A stretch of 64,000 nucleotides of DNA from Gari tellinella (taxonomy: Eukaryota > Mollusca > Bivalvia > Cardiida > Psammobiidae). A program made the position numbers and the translations under genes. The notes beneath the pieces were generated by a model that was given only the letters and a program-made list of their open reading frames with translations, searched no databases and was not told where the DNA came from. Location of the stretch: positions 68,700,158-68,764,157 of the forward strand of contig OV277864.1 in assembly GCA_922989275.2 (NCBI GenBank), read 5' to 3'. Shown piece by piece: positions 44,592-55,755 of this stretch (position 1 is the first letter of the stretch; each line of letters opens with the position of its first letter).

Positions 44592-44690
44592 AAACAAATA
44601 ATTCTGCATTACAGTGTAATCTACGAAAACGGACTTTACTAAACCGGCGTTCTCTGATAACCTCACAAATTTCACGACCCGAAATGCATT
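44592..44690. repeat. Dispersed repeat, copy 1
   Basis: Matches 45350-45440: CAAATAATTCTGCATTACAG then TGTAATCTACGAAAACGGAC and 'cacgacccgaaatgcat'. CAGTGTAANCTACGAA resembles a pogo-type end after TA. Confidence 0.75.
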
Positions 44691-44954
44691 TTCTATATGC
44701 TTATAGATACATGTATATTGTATCTATGTACACATACAATCGGAGAGAATGTTTTTTCTTGTTTTGAGCAACACTCAATGCATATAATTCAAACACATAT
44801 AATGTGAGCACCGTATGCGGATGCCAACGCTCGTATGGTTTGTTATCCCTATAATAGATTAAGAAGGAACAGTGAGATATTATGCCTCTGTCTGTCTTGA
44901 CTATTGTCCGTCTGTCTACTGGGTGGTTCTAAATGATATGGGAATGTGTCTACC

Positions 44955-45180
44955 AACTTATACTGAGCTCAAGAGCTACTTGCGTTGAGTACACATGCTA
45001 AATGTAGAGTCTCTATCACATGCAGTCCCAAAGTTATGGGCAATGTTAAAATTAACCTATTTGACCTATAAATGACCTCGACCTTTTGTTGTCATGAATA
45101 AAGTTGTACTGAGCTCAAGAGCGTGTTCCGATGAGTCAAAAAGCCACATATTAAGTCTTTATCACATGTTGTTTAAGAAA
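44955..45180. repeat. Two units of an about 150-bp satellite-like repeat
   Basis: TACTGAGCTCAAGAGC occurs twice, about 150 bp apart, each followed by a GAGT...CACAT...TCTNTATCACATG series. It may be related to the 156-bp satellite class. Confidence 0.6.
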
Positions 45181-45348
45181 TATTGGTCCAAACTGTTTGA
45201 CACTCGTAATGAAATTTCGTAAATCAGAAGCTTTAAATCTATTTTTGAAACGATATTCCAGACAACAATTTTGAAGCAGACGATAATATGGCGGTGAAAG
45301 GGTCCAAACTGTTTGCAAAATATCTTTGTACTCCAATGAGGGGGTTTA

Positions 45349-45498
45349 ACAAATAATTCTGCAATACAGTGTAACCTACGAATACCGGACTTCACTAAAC
45401 CGGCAGTCTCTGATAACCGTACAAATATCACGACCCGAAATGCATCTTCTTTATGCACCGTACAAATATCACGACCCGAAATGCATCTTCTTTATGCT
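45349..45498. repeat. Dispersed repeat, copy 2, with internal tandem duplication
   Basis: Matches 44592-44690; the last about 41 bp (ACCGTACAAATATCACGACC ... TTCTTTATGC) are repeated in tandem at 45417-45457 and 45458-45498 with identical sequence. Confidence 0.85.
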
Positions 45499-45636
45499 AA
45501 CAAATCATTTAACAAGAGGTATTTTCATGGGTCATATGACAGGAAATTGTTTAATGCAGGGCATTAGTACAGGAGTAAGTTCCTAAAGAAGCTTTCTGCA
45601 GCATTTTTATCCTGCTTGGAACAATCATCTGTCTCA

Positions 45637-45882
45637 ACTCTTTCACCGCCAAGTTTTATCGTAAAATACTATGCTTTAAGCCTCTTTCCGCCATAATATC
45701 TTCTGCATTGGTAGTGCCGTCTGCAATATCTTTAAATTCAGATAAGGGCTAATTTGACTGAAGAAATATCGATACGAGTGTCAAACAGTTTGGATCCTGA
45801 TCAGACGCCGCGTTACGCGGCGTCTGATCAGGATCCAAACTGTTTGCATAGTTGCCTTTTGGCGCCATTTGCAGTGAAAGAG
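45637..45882. mobile_element. PB1 MITE carrying a perfect 31-3-31 palindrome
   Basis: CTCTTTCACCGCC to GGCGCCATTTGCAGTGAAAG; TTAA mutated on both sides. The palindrome at 45782-45846 is exact over 31-bp arms around TTA. GATACGAGTG precedes it. Confidence 0.88.
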
Positions 45883-46675
45883 TTCAACGACCAACCAATG
45901 AAACTATATTAATTTGCCTGAAAACCTCTCTAATTCAGAAAGCTTTTTTACCAGAATATTTTTCTTTGTCCAGAAGGGTTCGGTTTCTTAGATTTTTACT
46001 GTATTTCGAAATGTCATGTTATATAAATGTTTATTTTCTACATAAAGGGAACGGCATTGGCAATAACAAAACGTGACAACACCAATAACCTACAGGATGT
46101 ACGGGGAATATCACTTTTGTTTCTTTCTTTTTTTTCATCTCCCGTGTTAACTAAGAAATACAGGCTTGGTTATATCATCTATAAGCACACGCATAAACAC
46201 GTTTTTTCGATCAAAGAAAAACAACACGAAAAACCCGGTGTTTCAATTTCCATAAAAAATGTTTGCTATTGAGGGGAAAATAAATCGTAAATAATTTTAA
46301 GAAGATGTCATTTCGACATTTTATTGGTTTGCGTTTCTGCCTTCTGTTTCAACGAGGTGGAATTAACATGTTCCCCAAAATAGTATGTTTTCACAGTGTG
46401 TTTTAAAATACATGTTTGTTAATAAGAAGTAAAGGTAAAGGCTTTGTTTATTATAGTGTCAATCCTACCGAAGGGCCAGCCAGTTTTGACCTATGAGACA
46501 CCTTTCTTTTTGCGCCAACAGTTCCTCCCGAATCCTTTCTTTTTTAATATTTACAAATTGTTTGGAGTCTTTTCTAAACTCTCTATGTACTTAATGCCCT
46601 GAAGACAACTATTTAAGTTATTTGACCTCGTATAGATATTTCCTCTGTAAATTTGTTTTAAACCTTACTCTGACA

Positions 46676-46866
46676 GAGCTCCAGATAAGGGGAGAATTTC
46701 AAAAAACCAAAATCTTTATATCTGTTAAAAACCCTATGGTGTCACCACTCATTAGAATCGTCTCTTCGATACGATTCTAATGAGTAGTAACACCATAGGA
46801 TTTGGTGCTGCAATAAGTGAGAAAATGTTGCATTTGTTCAGTTTACTCCATCTTATCTGGAGCCCT
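46676..46866. mobile_element. Hairpin MITE with GAGCTCCAGATAAG ends
   Basis: CAGAGCTCCAGATAAGG and CTTATCTGGAGCCCTG are terminal inverted repeats. An inner hairpin (46732-46799) pairs CCTATGGTGTCACCACTCAT with ATGAGTAGTAACACCATAGG around GAATCGTCTCTTCGATACGATTC. Confidence 0.8.
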
Positions 46867-47050
46867 GCTCGGAGATAATAGTTTAAACAACATTCTTAAA
46901 GGGGTTAAAGCAAACAGCCACAAACGTGTTAAATTAGGTCAAAGCAACAAATTCTAATCTAGTTACATAGAAGAAGATTATATTTACTTCCAACTAAACG
47001 TATTTGTACTAAACAGTTAGTTCTTTTGTAAATATTTTGGAGCCAGTTAA

Positions 47051-47216
47051 CCCTTTCACTCTCAATGATTTGCAAACAGTTTTGATCCTGTAAATACATC
47101 AGTAATACTGCCGTAAATCTATCTTTGAAACTTGTCGCATATAACAATATTGAAGCTGATGACAATATGACGGTGAAGGGGAAAAATTCTCACGATAGAT
47201 TTGATTATGAAAGGGG
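47051..47216. mobile_element. PB1 MITE, internally deleted
   Basis: TTAA at 47047-47050, CCCTTTCACTCTCAATGATT, left palindrome arm (CAAACAGTTTTGATCCTG) only, then the extended right end with CTCACGATAGATTTGATTAT. The right arm of the palindrome is missing. Confidence 0.7.
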
Positions 47217-47439
47217 TAAGACGTCGGATTATATGTACCCTAAGCTTCAAACTGTTTGCCAGTGAAAAAGAAATAAAACGTTAGAATTTTCTTAAAGTTA
47301 TCATTTCTACGGTTTATTGTATTGCGTTTCTGTTTGGATTCCTTGAGCCGTCAACCAATAAAAGCGTAATTTAGCGCATTTTATTAGTTTCCCGACTTAA
47401 GCAATAGTTCTAATTTAAACAGTCATACAAATGTATCAA

Positions 47440-47594
47440 AATATTAGTTTCTATATCCTAGCAGATGGTATCTTAAAGTAAGCTAAACGTATAGCCTTAG
47501 CAGAATGCGACTTAGGTTGCATTCTGCTGTACTTTCAACCTGCTTTAGATATTCACATGTCTTCAAAACTTGGAACAGGCTAAGGGGTAAAAGG
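47440..47594 (+). mobile_element. PB3 MITE, right part
   Basis: CAGAATGCGACTTAGGTTGC then ATTCTGCTGTACTTTCAACC is the hairpin; the right end reads ACAGGCTAAGGGGTAAAAGG before TTAA at 47595-47598. Confidence 0.75.
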
Positions 47595-47599
47595 TTAAA

Positions 47600-48404
47600 G
47601 GTCAAAGAATAACGTTTTCTCCACTGAATATGTGTCTTTACTATCCACTGCATAGGTTAAGAGCAAAACATGTAACCTCTACCCTTAAATCAATAAGGTA
47701 TAATCCGTGAAAATTAGGTTGCCTCGCCAAATGTATATAAAATTACAGGAAGTTGTGCTTTTATCATAATGGATGATATGTCCTGAAGAAATGAGACACA
47801 CTCTTTGCTAAAAAGCGCATATAATATAATTTGACGCATAGAGTGAATATCGCAACATCACTGACATTTTCAAACAGTATAGCTAAATACAGTGAATAAT
47901 GTGTTATTCTTTCCCAATAAAAACGTTCATGTCAAAACCTTAAAAAAACGTCAAAAAAGAAGCTGTCATTTGTTTAAATTTTTATTGGGTTTTGCCTATC
48001 ATATGATTAAAACTGCATAACTTATCCTATTATATTCTGTATTTTATCACATAATCTGCGGTTTGGGAGTTGCATAAAACCATTGTATAAATATCGTAAT
48101 CCACTAGTGAAATATACCAGACAAAAATAGAAACGGCTACATTTAAAAAGTGTGTGCCTTTTCATTTACTTTTGTTCACCCATCTTGACCAGAATTGGGA
48201 GCCACATGTATCAATTACACAATTAAAAATGTTGTTTTGGTACAGAAAAAGGATGTCTGCATCAGTAAAAGAGACCTTAAGTGAAAAATATGAAGATCTT
48301 TTTTTAGATCTGGTGCTATGAAGTGAAGCACTATATATCATAGTAGACGTTTCTTTTTTTGTCTGGTATATCTTTTTTAGGGTTCCTGCCTAACCTATTC
48401 GTCA
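47600..48404. other. Spacer
   Basis: A TC1m-like left end (CAGTGAATAATGTGTTATTC at 47890) without a partner is the only recognisable piece. Confidence 0.4.
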
Positions 48405-48698
48405 ACAAACGCTGCATGTAGCGGGACACCAGATGACGACATTTGCGATGACGTTACCGTAAACAATGTCACGTGTTGGCGGAAAATCTATACGGCGAAA
48501 GTGACTACAACCTGCAGCTTAAATTAAATAAATAGGTTTAAAAACGTTTATGTGATAAATAGAATCTCACATTCGTGCTCACTATTTATCATTTTTCATA
48601 AACTCGTTGACTAAAATAAATATGACGCTCGCCAAGGCTCGCGTCATATTATTTTAGTCAACTGATAAATAAAGAGCACCCATGTAAGATCCTCTATT
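48405..48698 (-). mobile_element. Fold-back element, copy 2 (inverted relative to 22200-22510)
   Basis: GGCGGAAAATCTATACGGCG and the hairpin AATAGAATCTCACATTCGTGC ... GCTCGCCAAGGCTCGCG match the other copy in reverse. Confidence 0.8.
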
Positions 48699-48879
48699 GA
48701 TTGATTGTACAGAATTAGTAGTAGACAACTACTTGTAAGCATTAAGTTGTTTAGGACCACGTTGAAACTAAATATTCTTACGTTATGAACTATTTGAATG
48801 CTAAGCAATATTGTCGTCTGCAACAGTTCTCGTCTGCTACTATTCTAAATATAGAATTTCCTTTTTCAAAATAGGTCCA

Positions 48880-48940
48880 GATCGTCAAACAGTTTGAATG
48901 GATCCTGAAGAGACGCCGGATAATGCGTGTTAAGAATTAA
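48880..48940. repeat. PB1 palindrome relic
   Basis: CAAACAGTTTGAATGGATCC then TGAAGAGACGCCGGATAATG; the right arm is lost. Confidence 0.5.
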
Positions 48941-49337
48941 AAGAAACAAATGATGTCATTTGGAGTTTTAATGAATGTGCCCTTAACGACTTGCGCAATA
49001 CAATAAACAAACACATTTCAGACGTTTAAATGTGGGATAAATGTCTTAAATATTGCTTCATTGTTGGTTTAATAGGACACGTCAAGTGAACTCATATACA
49101 TTTGAAAATGTGTTTAGTGTCTAAAATTTAATCGCCATCGAAAACAGTTTGGAAACAGATTAGGCGACTGATCAGGTTCCAAACTATTTGCCTATCAGAT
49201 AAATATGAATTATCGATGTTTTCGGAAGATCTTGGAAATATGTTTTATGTTTGGGTTAAACTAGATGGGAGCTACCTCTCGTAATGTAAAACTAATAAAA
49301 AGCATTAAAAGGCTTACGATTGGGATTTTTGGATCAA

Positions 49338-49574
49338 CCCTTTTGGCGCTATATTCATAGTGAGATTGTACCTCTTCTTCGCATTATTGTCGTCTGTTTC
49401 CATATTGTTGTCTCCAAGATTGTTTCAAAGTAAGATCCGGTGTATTATGACGTAAGAAATATCGAATCGTGGTCAAATAGTTTGGATCCTGATCAGACGT
49501 CGCGTTACGCGGCGTCTGATCAGGATCAAAACTATTTGCAAAGTCGACTTAATGCGACTTCGGCGCCAAAAAGG
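49338..49574. mobile_element. PB1 MITE with CCCTTTTGGCGC ends
   Basis: Left TCAA then CCCTTTTGGCGCTATATTCA; right GGCGCCAAAAAGG before TTAA at 49575-49578. Palindrome at about 49475-49539 (GTCGCG on the left arm is a single change). Confidence 0.87.
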
Positions 49575-49911
49575 TTAAAATATACATGAGGTTTTCGAAA
49601 TCACTGTAAAGTGGTAATAAAGTGAAGATATGTACGTCACAAGGTGTTCGATCGTTAAGAACAAATTATCTTTTTTTAGCATATATAAACTCTTTTTAAA
49701 GGCGTTATATTATTATATTTATATAATTACTCCCATGAGATAATATGTATTTTCACATTCTCAATATTATCTCACCCTACATGTACTTTATATAACATGA
49801 AGCAAATAAAATTGTCTGACCCAAATCTGTTAACCACAAATGTTACGTTTCTCTGATATACTGGCTTCATAGCACTAAGCATTTTCTTAAGCGAGTATGT
49901 CGCAATGGCAG

Positions 49912-50255
49912 CGAAATCTCTCTATTACGATGACTAAAAAGAAGGCTTAACCATTTCAACCCTAAATGTCTCTTGTTGGTATTTACAATCCTTTTGCACT
50001 CTTCTAGTACAGGTATTTTGAACCTTTCAAATGTTATATTTTTGGTATGAAAACAAAAACCAATGAAAATATCATAAGTGAAAGGGTTAATGATTTATAA
50101 AAGACAGGTGAAGGCCTGAAGCAAGGTGACAGTAAAACAGAAAGCTCCTAAAGGAGCTTTCTGTTTTACTGACACATGCTTTAAGCAGTCACATGTATTA
50201 ATCACTAATAATTAACACAATGATAGTGATAGTAATAAAGATATTTCTAACTTTC
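49912..50255. mobile_element. TA3 MITE copy interrupted by a PB2 insertion
   Basis: AATCTCTCTATTACGATGAC at left; hairpin at about 50105-50205 (AAAACAGAAAGCTCCTAAAG / GAGCTTTCTGTTTTACTG); weak right end. The left arm is split by 49951-50086. Confidence 0.65.
49951..50086 (+). mobile_element. PB2 MITE nested in TA3
   Basis: TTAA at 49947-49950 and 50087-50090. Ends CCATTTCAACCC and GTGAAAGGG. Matches 2830-2971 in reverse. Confidence 0.8.
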
Positions 50256-50489
50256 TATGTATACGTACAGTAGAGAAGTAGTTATATTTTCCCGTTTTTA
50301 GCGAAAGCAAACGCCGATGCAATGCCAAAGAATATAAAAATGGCAATAATCCGAAAACCGCCGGAACAAGTCCTTCTAATAAGAGTTTACAAACCTATGT
50401 CCGGTGTATAAGTGCTTTACAATGGGTATAAAAAGAAACATAGAACTATTTCGATATTAACAGTAGGGCATCGTGCCCAGATTGCCTGT

Positions 50490-50590
50490 ATCGATTGCCG
50501 GACACGAGACCCCCGGTCGATTTTGCGGTTCGGACATGAGCCCCCGCCTGTTTTGCGCGGGCGGACATAAGCCCCCCTGGTCGGACAGAT
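50490..50590. repeat. GC-rich short tandem motif CGGACATNAGCCCCC
   Basis: Three units: CGGACACGAGACCCCCGG, CGGACATGAGCCCCCG and CGGACATAAGCCCCCCTGG, spaced about 37 bp with TTTTGCG linkers. It stands out from the AT-rich surroundings. Confidence 0.8.
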
Positions 50591-51062
50591 AATTAACTAA
50601 TGTTTTGTTAATATTTGTAGCAAAAAACCAAGTTTTTCTTCGGCTGTAAATATTGCCTTGCTTGTAAGTAATAATTCGCCAATTATAAATTGTTTCTTTT
50701 TAATCATGAAACCTCGTAGGAAAAAGATAATGATGATATATCTAATCATTTATATTGTCAACTTGATTACACAATAGTGACAAAATAAGATAATTAAGTG
50801 GACGTAAAATACAGGCTTTACTGTATTTATTCATTTTGATAATGTGGACAACAATGTTTAATAATTAATTCCTGCGACATAAAATGCGTATTTCCAGTTT
50901 CAAAATGAGGTCTATTCCATATTTGACTATTTTGGTTTGTTTTCACAATCTTTTTTTATGAATGCAAACAATGCAGACCCTTAACTGAGGGGTTCTGTTC
51001 TTGGTATTCATTGTTGACACAGGACAAGTAACCTATTCACACTGTTATCAAGACTGAATATA

Positions 51063-51251
51063 CAGTGGAGAAGAGGTTATTCTTTCCTTCAAACGCTTTC
51101 ATGCTAAGACAGTTTTGTCCGTTGCAATCGGTTTGGAGCCAGATAAGGCGCCTGGTTACAACTTTCAACAAATGTCAGTTTTTACATTTTATAGAATTGT
51201 GGTTGCGTTCCGTTTGGTTTTAAACGAGAAAGAATTACGTCTTCTCCGCTG
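51063..51251. mobile_element. TC1m MITE, shortened
   Basis: CAGTGGAGAAGAGGTTATTC to GAATTACGTCTTCTCCGCTG, TA on both sides; most of the right palindrome arm is deleted. Confidence 0.8.
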
Positions 51252-51279
51252 TACGCATCAATAGGGATTTATGAGTTAA

Positions 51280-51485
51280 CGCTTTGATCGCTAGAGGTAA
51301 AAGTGTGATAATATTTGCAAACAGTTTCGATCCTGATGAGACGCCGCGTAACGCGGTTTCTCATCAGGATCCAAACTGTTTGACACTCTGATTTAATTTT
51401 GAATTTTATATTTTTAAAACATCTATTTTTAGAACAGTTATTAACAGAACTATTTCACAATGTGTTTTACCCAGCATGCAAATAG
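51280..51485. mobile_element. PB1 MITE with exact TTAA flanks
   Basis: TTAA at 51276-51279 and 51486-51489. Palindrome with GATGAG/CTCATC paired variant (GTTTCTCATC shows one extra change). Confidence 0.85.
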
Positions 51486-52006
51486 TTAAATACCCTTTCA
51501 TTATAGTTGTTCAGTGTTATCTTTATTGCATTGTGGTAATGAAATCTATTCTAGTTCTATACGACCTCTAATGATCAATAACATATCTATGAAACATCAA
51601 TTGCAAGATGTCACGAGAGTTCAGATGATGAGAAATTGCAGAAGTCTTTAGTCATTAGTTCTGAGTGTAGCAATTAACACATGGCGATGCGTATACATGT
51701 AGATGTACAGTGTTTAAGCGAATAGCACACTTGTCCCATGGGAATATTGAAGACCCAGACCAGAGACCTCTGATCCCGTATATTTCCTAATGCCGGTATA
51801 TTGTTAGCCAGCTCTAGATATTTTGAAAAAAAGAGACTTAATTGGACTTAAGAGAAGTTACCATTTTAACGCATTTAAGCCTAGTTTCTATAAAAGGGGA
51901 TATTTCGCTAACAGTGTAGACTCTGATAAGAAACAGCGTTACCCGGCTTCCCTTCAGGGTCTGCACTGTGTGCTTTGTGCATAAGAAATGTTCTGTTGTA
52001 CGGAAA

Positions 52007-52162
52007 TTGCGGAAGGTCGGTGGTTCTACCCAGTTGCCGATTTGTGCCTAAAGCAATGCTTAAAGGGCTTCTGGGGTCTTCCTCCACCTGTAATTGGCTG
52101 GACGTCGCAATATGACTGAAATACTGTTAAAAGCGACGTAAAATCATAATAAATCTAAATCT
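52007..52162 (+). mobile_element. tRNA-headless SINE copy (RUDI/V-SINE-like body)
   Basis: TTGCGGAAGGTCGGTGGTTC through GGACGTCGCAATATGACTGA and AACAGTATTT-complement, ending in an ATAATAAATCT tail. It matches 58594-58800 in reverse. The 5' tRNA part is missing. Confidence 0.8.
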
Positions 52163-52439
52163 GTTGTACGAAAAAAAACCATTGCAGTGTCCATAGATCA
52201 CCCTTGTATACCTATTATGAAATCTTCCAACAAGCACATAGGGAGAGTTCATTGCAATATCCAGGCATAAATGGGTTAGTTGGAAGGGGTAAATAACTTA
52301 ACCCGCGTCATGCTAAAATCTACGGTGTCAATAATAATGCTTTCACTACAATGACATTGCCATCTGCTTTAAATGTTGCCGAATGCTTTTATTTCTCAAA
52401 GTTGATATTTATGTAAATTGACAAAATAATATAGTAATT

Positions 52440-52885
52440 AGTGTCCAACATAATTATTGAATTTAAAAAAAGTATATACCTATTTTCTTCCATGTAATTT
52501 TCTTATTTCTCTTTTTTTCTCAAAAATTCATATCAACTCTTGAATATTGCATTATTAAACAGTTTTCACTATTTTGTTAGATGAAATATTATTGTCGTTG
52601 ATTCTTTGAACGCTGAAGACAGTATGTATGAAAGTTTTGTGCATTTCGGCGCTTTAGATATCTTGAATATATCAAACACAAACATTGATCAGCGTTCAAA
52701 GTTTCAACAATAATTTATAAATATATTGATATGAATGTACAAACTTACTGTACTTATGGGATTGTAATTTTCTTGACTCATTATATATAATTTTCATTTG
52801 TATATGTATATGTATATGAAATTGATTTGAATAGGAGTGTATATATATGTGTGATTGTAATATTCTTGAATACAATATTTTAAAT
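52440..52885. repeat. AT-rich dispersed repeat, uninterrupted copy
   Basis: Counterpart of 22850-23920 without the Penelope-like insertion. No coding frame. Confidence 0.75.
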
Positions 52886-53296
52886 TATTACACCTCGCTT
52901 TGAGTTACAATGTTAAATTCCCATAGACCTACAGTTAACATTTTGCATGTCTTTTACATCTATTCAAAATATACTGTCACTCTTTATGATATTCTTTTTG
53001 TGACGTCACTCTAAAGGACATTACTTTTTTACTCCGTCCGAAAACGTACTGTCAGCATTGACATGCCAATCGCTATTGGATACATTGGAACGTTTTAAAA
53101 AGTGGTAACTTCTAATCAACTTATGTCCATTCCTTAACGATTTGCCACCCTTTCGGAAGAGGATAGTTGCCAGCTAGACAATGTTAAGACGCTGTTTCTT
53201 CAATTTACTTATCATAACGTTCTTCTTTGTTTCTTGTAATATAACTATAAACAATGTGACGTCGTAAGACGGCGACGTCATTTCCCGCGTTATGTA

Positions 53297-53502
53297 CAGT
53301 AAAACCTCTCTATTACGACCACTAAATTTTGTTAAATATTAGGCTGTTTATGATAGGTGACCGCCTGAAGTGGGATGACAGTGAAGCAGAAAGCTCCTTT
53401 AGGAGCTTTCTGTTTCACTGTCATCTTGCTTTAAGCTGCCACCTCTCTATTATATAATCAATTAGCCTTCGTTTTAGTGGTCGTAATAGCGAGGTTTTAC
53501 TG
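53297..53502. mobile_element. TA3 MITE, reference copy
   Basis: TA at 53295-53296 and 53503-53504. Ends CAGTAAAACCTCTCTATTAC and complement GTAATAGCGAGGTTTTACTG. The inner hairpin ACAGTGAAGCAGAAAGCTCC / GGAGCTTTCTGTTTCACTGT is almost exact. End type is pogo/Tigger-like. Confidence 0.92.
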
Positions 53503-53597
53503 TACATGTCCGCGCTAAATTGATATTCACAACACATTTTATAAAAGACTAATAAAACGATTCCAAAGCCAGGGTTGATAAGCTTGGTGTAATAAAA

Positions 53598-53742
53598 TAA
53601 ATATTAGATGTCAGTTTGCGTGACATTCAAATTGTCAACCCTCGAAAACAAGAATGTCACCCTCGGCTACGCCTCGGGGTGACATGCTTTTTCTCGGGTT
53701 GACAATTTGAATGTCACGCAAACTGCCATCTAATATTTATAT
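53598..53742. repeat. Long hairpin with a CTCGGCTACGCCTCGGG apex
   Basis: AATATTAGATGTCAGTTTGC pairs with GCAAACTGCCATCTAATATT; GTGACATTCAAATTGTCAAC pairs exactly with its complement. About 65-bp arms. Confidence 0.9.
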
Positions 53743-54034
53743 AATATATATATATTGCATCCTGATTAAGTACATTACTTGGCATCTTATCAGGACTAAA
53801 ACTGTTAACAACTTATCATGGTTTTCATGGTAGGACCGTTACGCGGCGTCTGATCAGGACCAAGTCTGTTTGCAAAAAGGCAAGACTTACGGTAGTATTA
53901 ATATCAATACTCAATATATATTTGTCTCTCTCGTGAAACTTATCCAAACTGACATATGAAAGTAATGAACGCAGATCTACAAGTAGATTCTTCAGATTAC
54001 AAAGCATATTAATGAAGCTTTGATCACGATAGTA

Positions 54035-54280
54035 CAGTGAAGAATCTGTTATTCTTTCCCGTTTAAACGCAAACGTACGCAAACGCAAAACACTAAAACG
54101 TAGAAAAGAACAACTTTTGGACAATTCTGATAATTCATGTTTATCTTGGTGGCAAACAGTTTGGAGCCTGATCAGACGCCGGGTTACCCGGCGTCTGATC
54201 TGGTTCCAAACTGTTTGCACTGCAAATAATAGTTTTAGCGTAAACGCGTTTATTGGGAAAGAATAACAGATTCTCCACTG
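54035..54280 (+). mobile_element. TC1m MITE
   Basis: CAGTGAAGAATCTGTTATTC to AATAACAGATTCTCCACTG; TA both sides. A PB1 scrap (GCGGCGTCTGATCAGGACC) lies just before, at 53835-53872. Confidence 0.9.
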
Positions 54281-54349
54281 TATGTCGAGACTAGGCGTAT
54301 CATTTCAATAAACATTTGTTGAAGCGGTTAACACAATACTAGCGCCCAT

Positions 54350-54520
54350 TAGGTTTTAACTCTTTCATGATAAAAATATTCGGAATATCTTTACCCCTTC
54401 ACCGTTTCATTGTCGTCTGCTTCAATTTTGTCGTTTGCAAGATTGTTTCAAAGTTAGATTCAATGTACAATGACTTAAAACATATCGATACGAGTGTCAA
54501 ACTGTTTGGATCCTTCTGTT
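54350..54520. mobile_element. PB1 left half
   Basis: CCCCTTCACCGTTTCATTGT, two GTCGTCTGC-type motifs and GATACGAGTGTCAAACTGTT then TGGATCC; the palindrome is cut off. Useful for aligning PB1 with POGOc interiors. Confidence 0.6.
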
Positions 54521-54589
54521 TCTTTTCAAAAATGAAATTTTCAAAAAAATTAATATAAAGTCAAAAGGAAAATAGAGTTATTTAGTCAT

Positions 54590-54752
54590 TTTAACAATAT
54601 GGCAGTCATATCACGGCGTCCAGCTGATTACAGGTCGAGCAAAACCCAAGAAGCCATTTTATGTACTGATTCAGGAAAAACTCGACAACTTGGTAGAACC
54701 TACGCCCTTCCGCAAGCTAGCTGAAAAGTTTCCCAACATGACAAATCCGAAG
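54590..54752 (-). mobile_element. SINE body fragment
   Basis: AGTCATATCACGGCGTCCAG through CCTTCCGCAAGCTAGCTGAA, matching the copy at 58594-58800 with more divergence; no tRNA head. Confidence 0.7.
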
Positions 54753-55073
54753 CATCTGATTCCAAACTTATTGCAAAAGAATAAAGGTTCCTCGGTAAGA
54801 GAGCAGAGAGTTAAACCACATGTCTAGTAAAGATTTGTCTGTCGTTGTAAAGTTTTGAAGTTCTTTGATCTATACATTATTATTGTCTGTAAAAACCTAG
54901 CATCTGATTACTTCTCCTAGATATTCTTTCAACAAAGCAAATTGATGTTCGGTAAATATTTAGAATATTTACATAAACATGGATGTTGTACAAGGAAGAA
55001 TCAAAGTCATCAGTTTGTCAATACATGTACATGTATTTTACAACGAGAAAAAAAAAACTATATTTTTGTTGTA

Positions 55074-55400
55074 CAGTGCTCCCTCTCTACAACAGCCCTC
55101 CCAACAACGACTCCCGCCTTACAACAACGATTGTCGCTCTTCCCCCAAACAAGACAATTATGTCCAACCTATTCCAGGCTGCAATGTCGTCTGCTTAAAA
55201 TTGTCGTCTGCTGTTTTTCTCAAAATTACATAAAGAACATTTTAACGGAAAAAACATAATGACGAGTGACAAACAGCTTGAATCCAGAACAGACGCCGCG
55301 TTACGCGGCGTCTGATCTGGATTCAAGCTATTTGCAAATGTAAGCCAATTTCCCTTCCTATAACGACTCCCTCCGAATAACACACACAATCTTTGTCTCT
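55074..55400 (+). mobile_element. POGOc composite MITE, right end lost
   Basis: TA at 55072-55073; CAGTGCTCCCTCTCTACAAC; paired CGTCTGC motifs; GACGAGTGACAAACAGCTTG; palindrome; then truncated after TTTGTCTC. Confidence 0.87.
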
Positions 55401-55419
55401 AAATCACTCATGTCGATTG

Positions 55420-55610
55420 CGAACAATTTTTAGCCTAATTAGACGCCAATAATACACATTTAAACCCTTCACTGCTATGATCGTATCAATTTTAAAAAAA
55501 TTATATTCTGCGTTTCTTTCTCAAATTTAGGTATTTTGACTTAAGAAATATTGAAATGAGTGTCAAACAGTTCTGATCCTGATTAGACACCTCGTTACAT
55601 TTTTCTTCAT
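55420..55610. repeat. PB1 relic
   Basis: AAACCCTTCACTGCTATGAT, a reduced TTCTGCGTTTC part, GAAATGAGTGTCAAACAGTT and TGATCCTGATTAGAC; right side lost. Confidence 0.5.
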
Positions 55611-55755
55611 TTTAATAAATTAAAGTGTTTGCATTCAGTTGTAAAGAATAACGTTTTCCCCATTGTAGTACACCAATCCCTTGTTGAATTTGCAAGTTAC
55701 TAATTATGTTTACAATATCTTCTCGCAATATAATTATATTGTTCACTTCTTGTTA

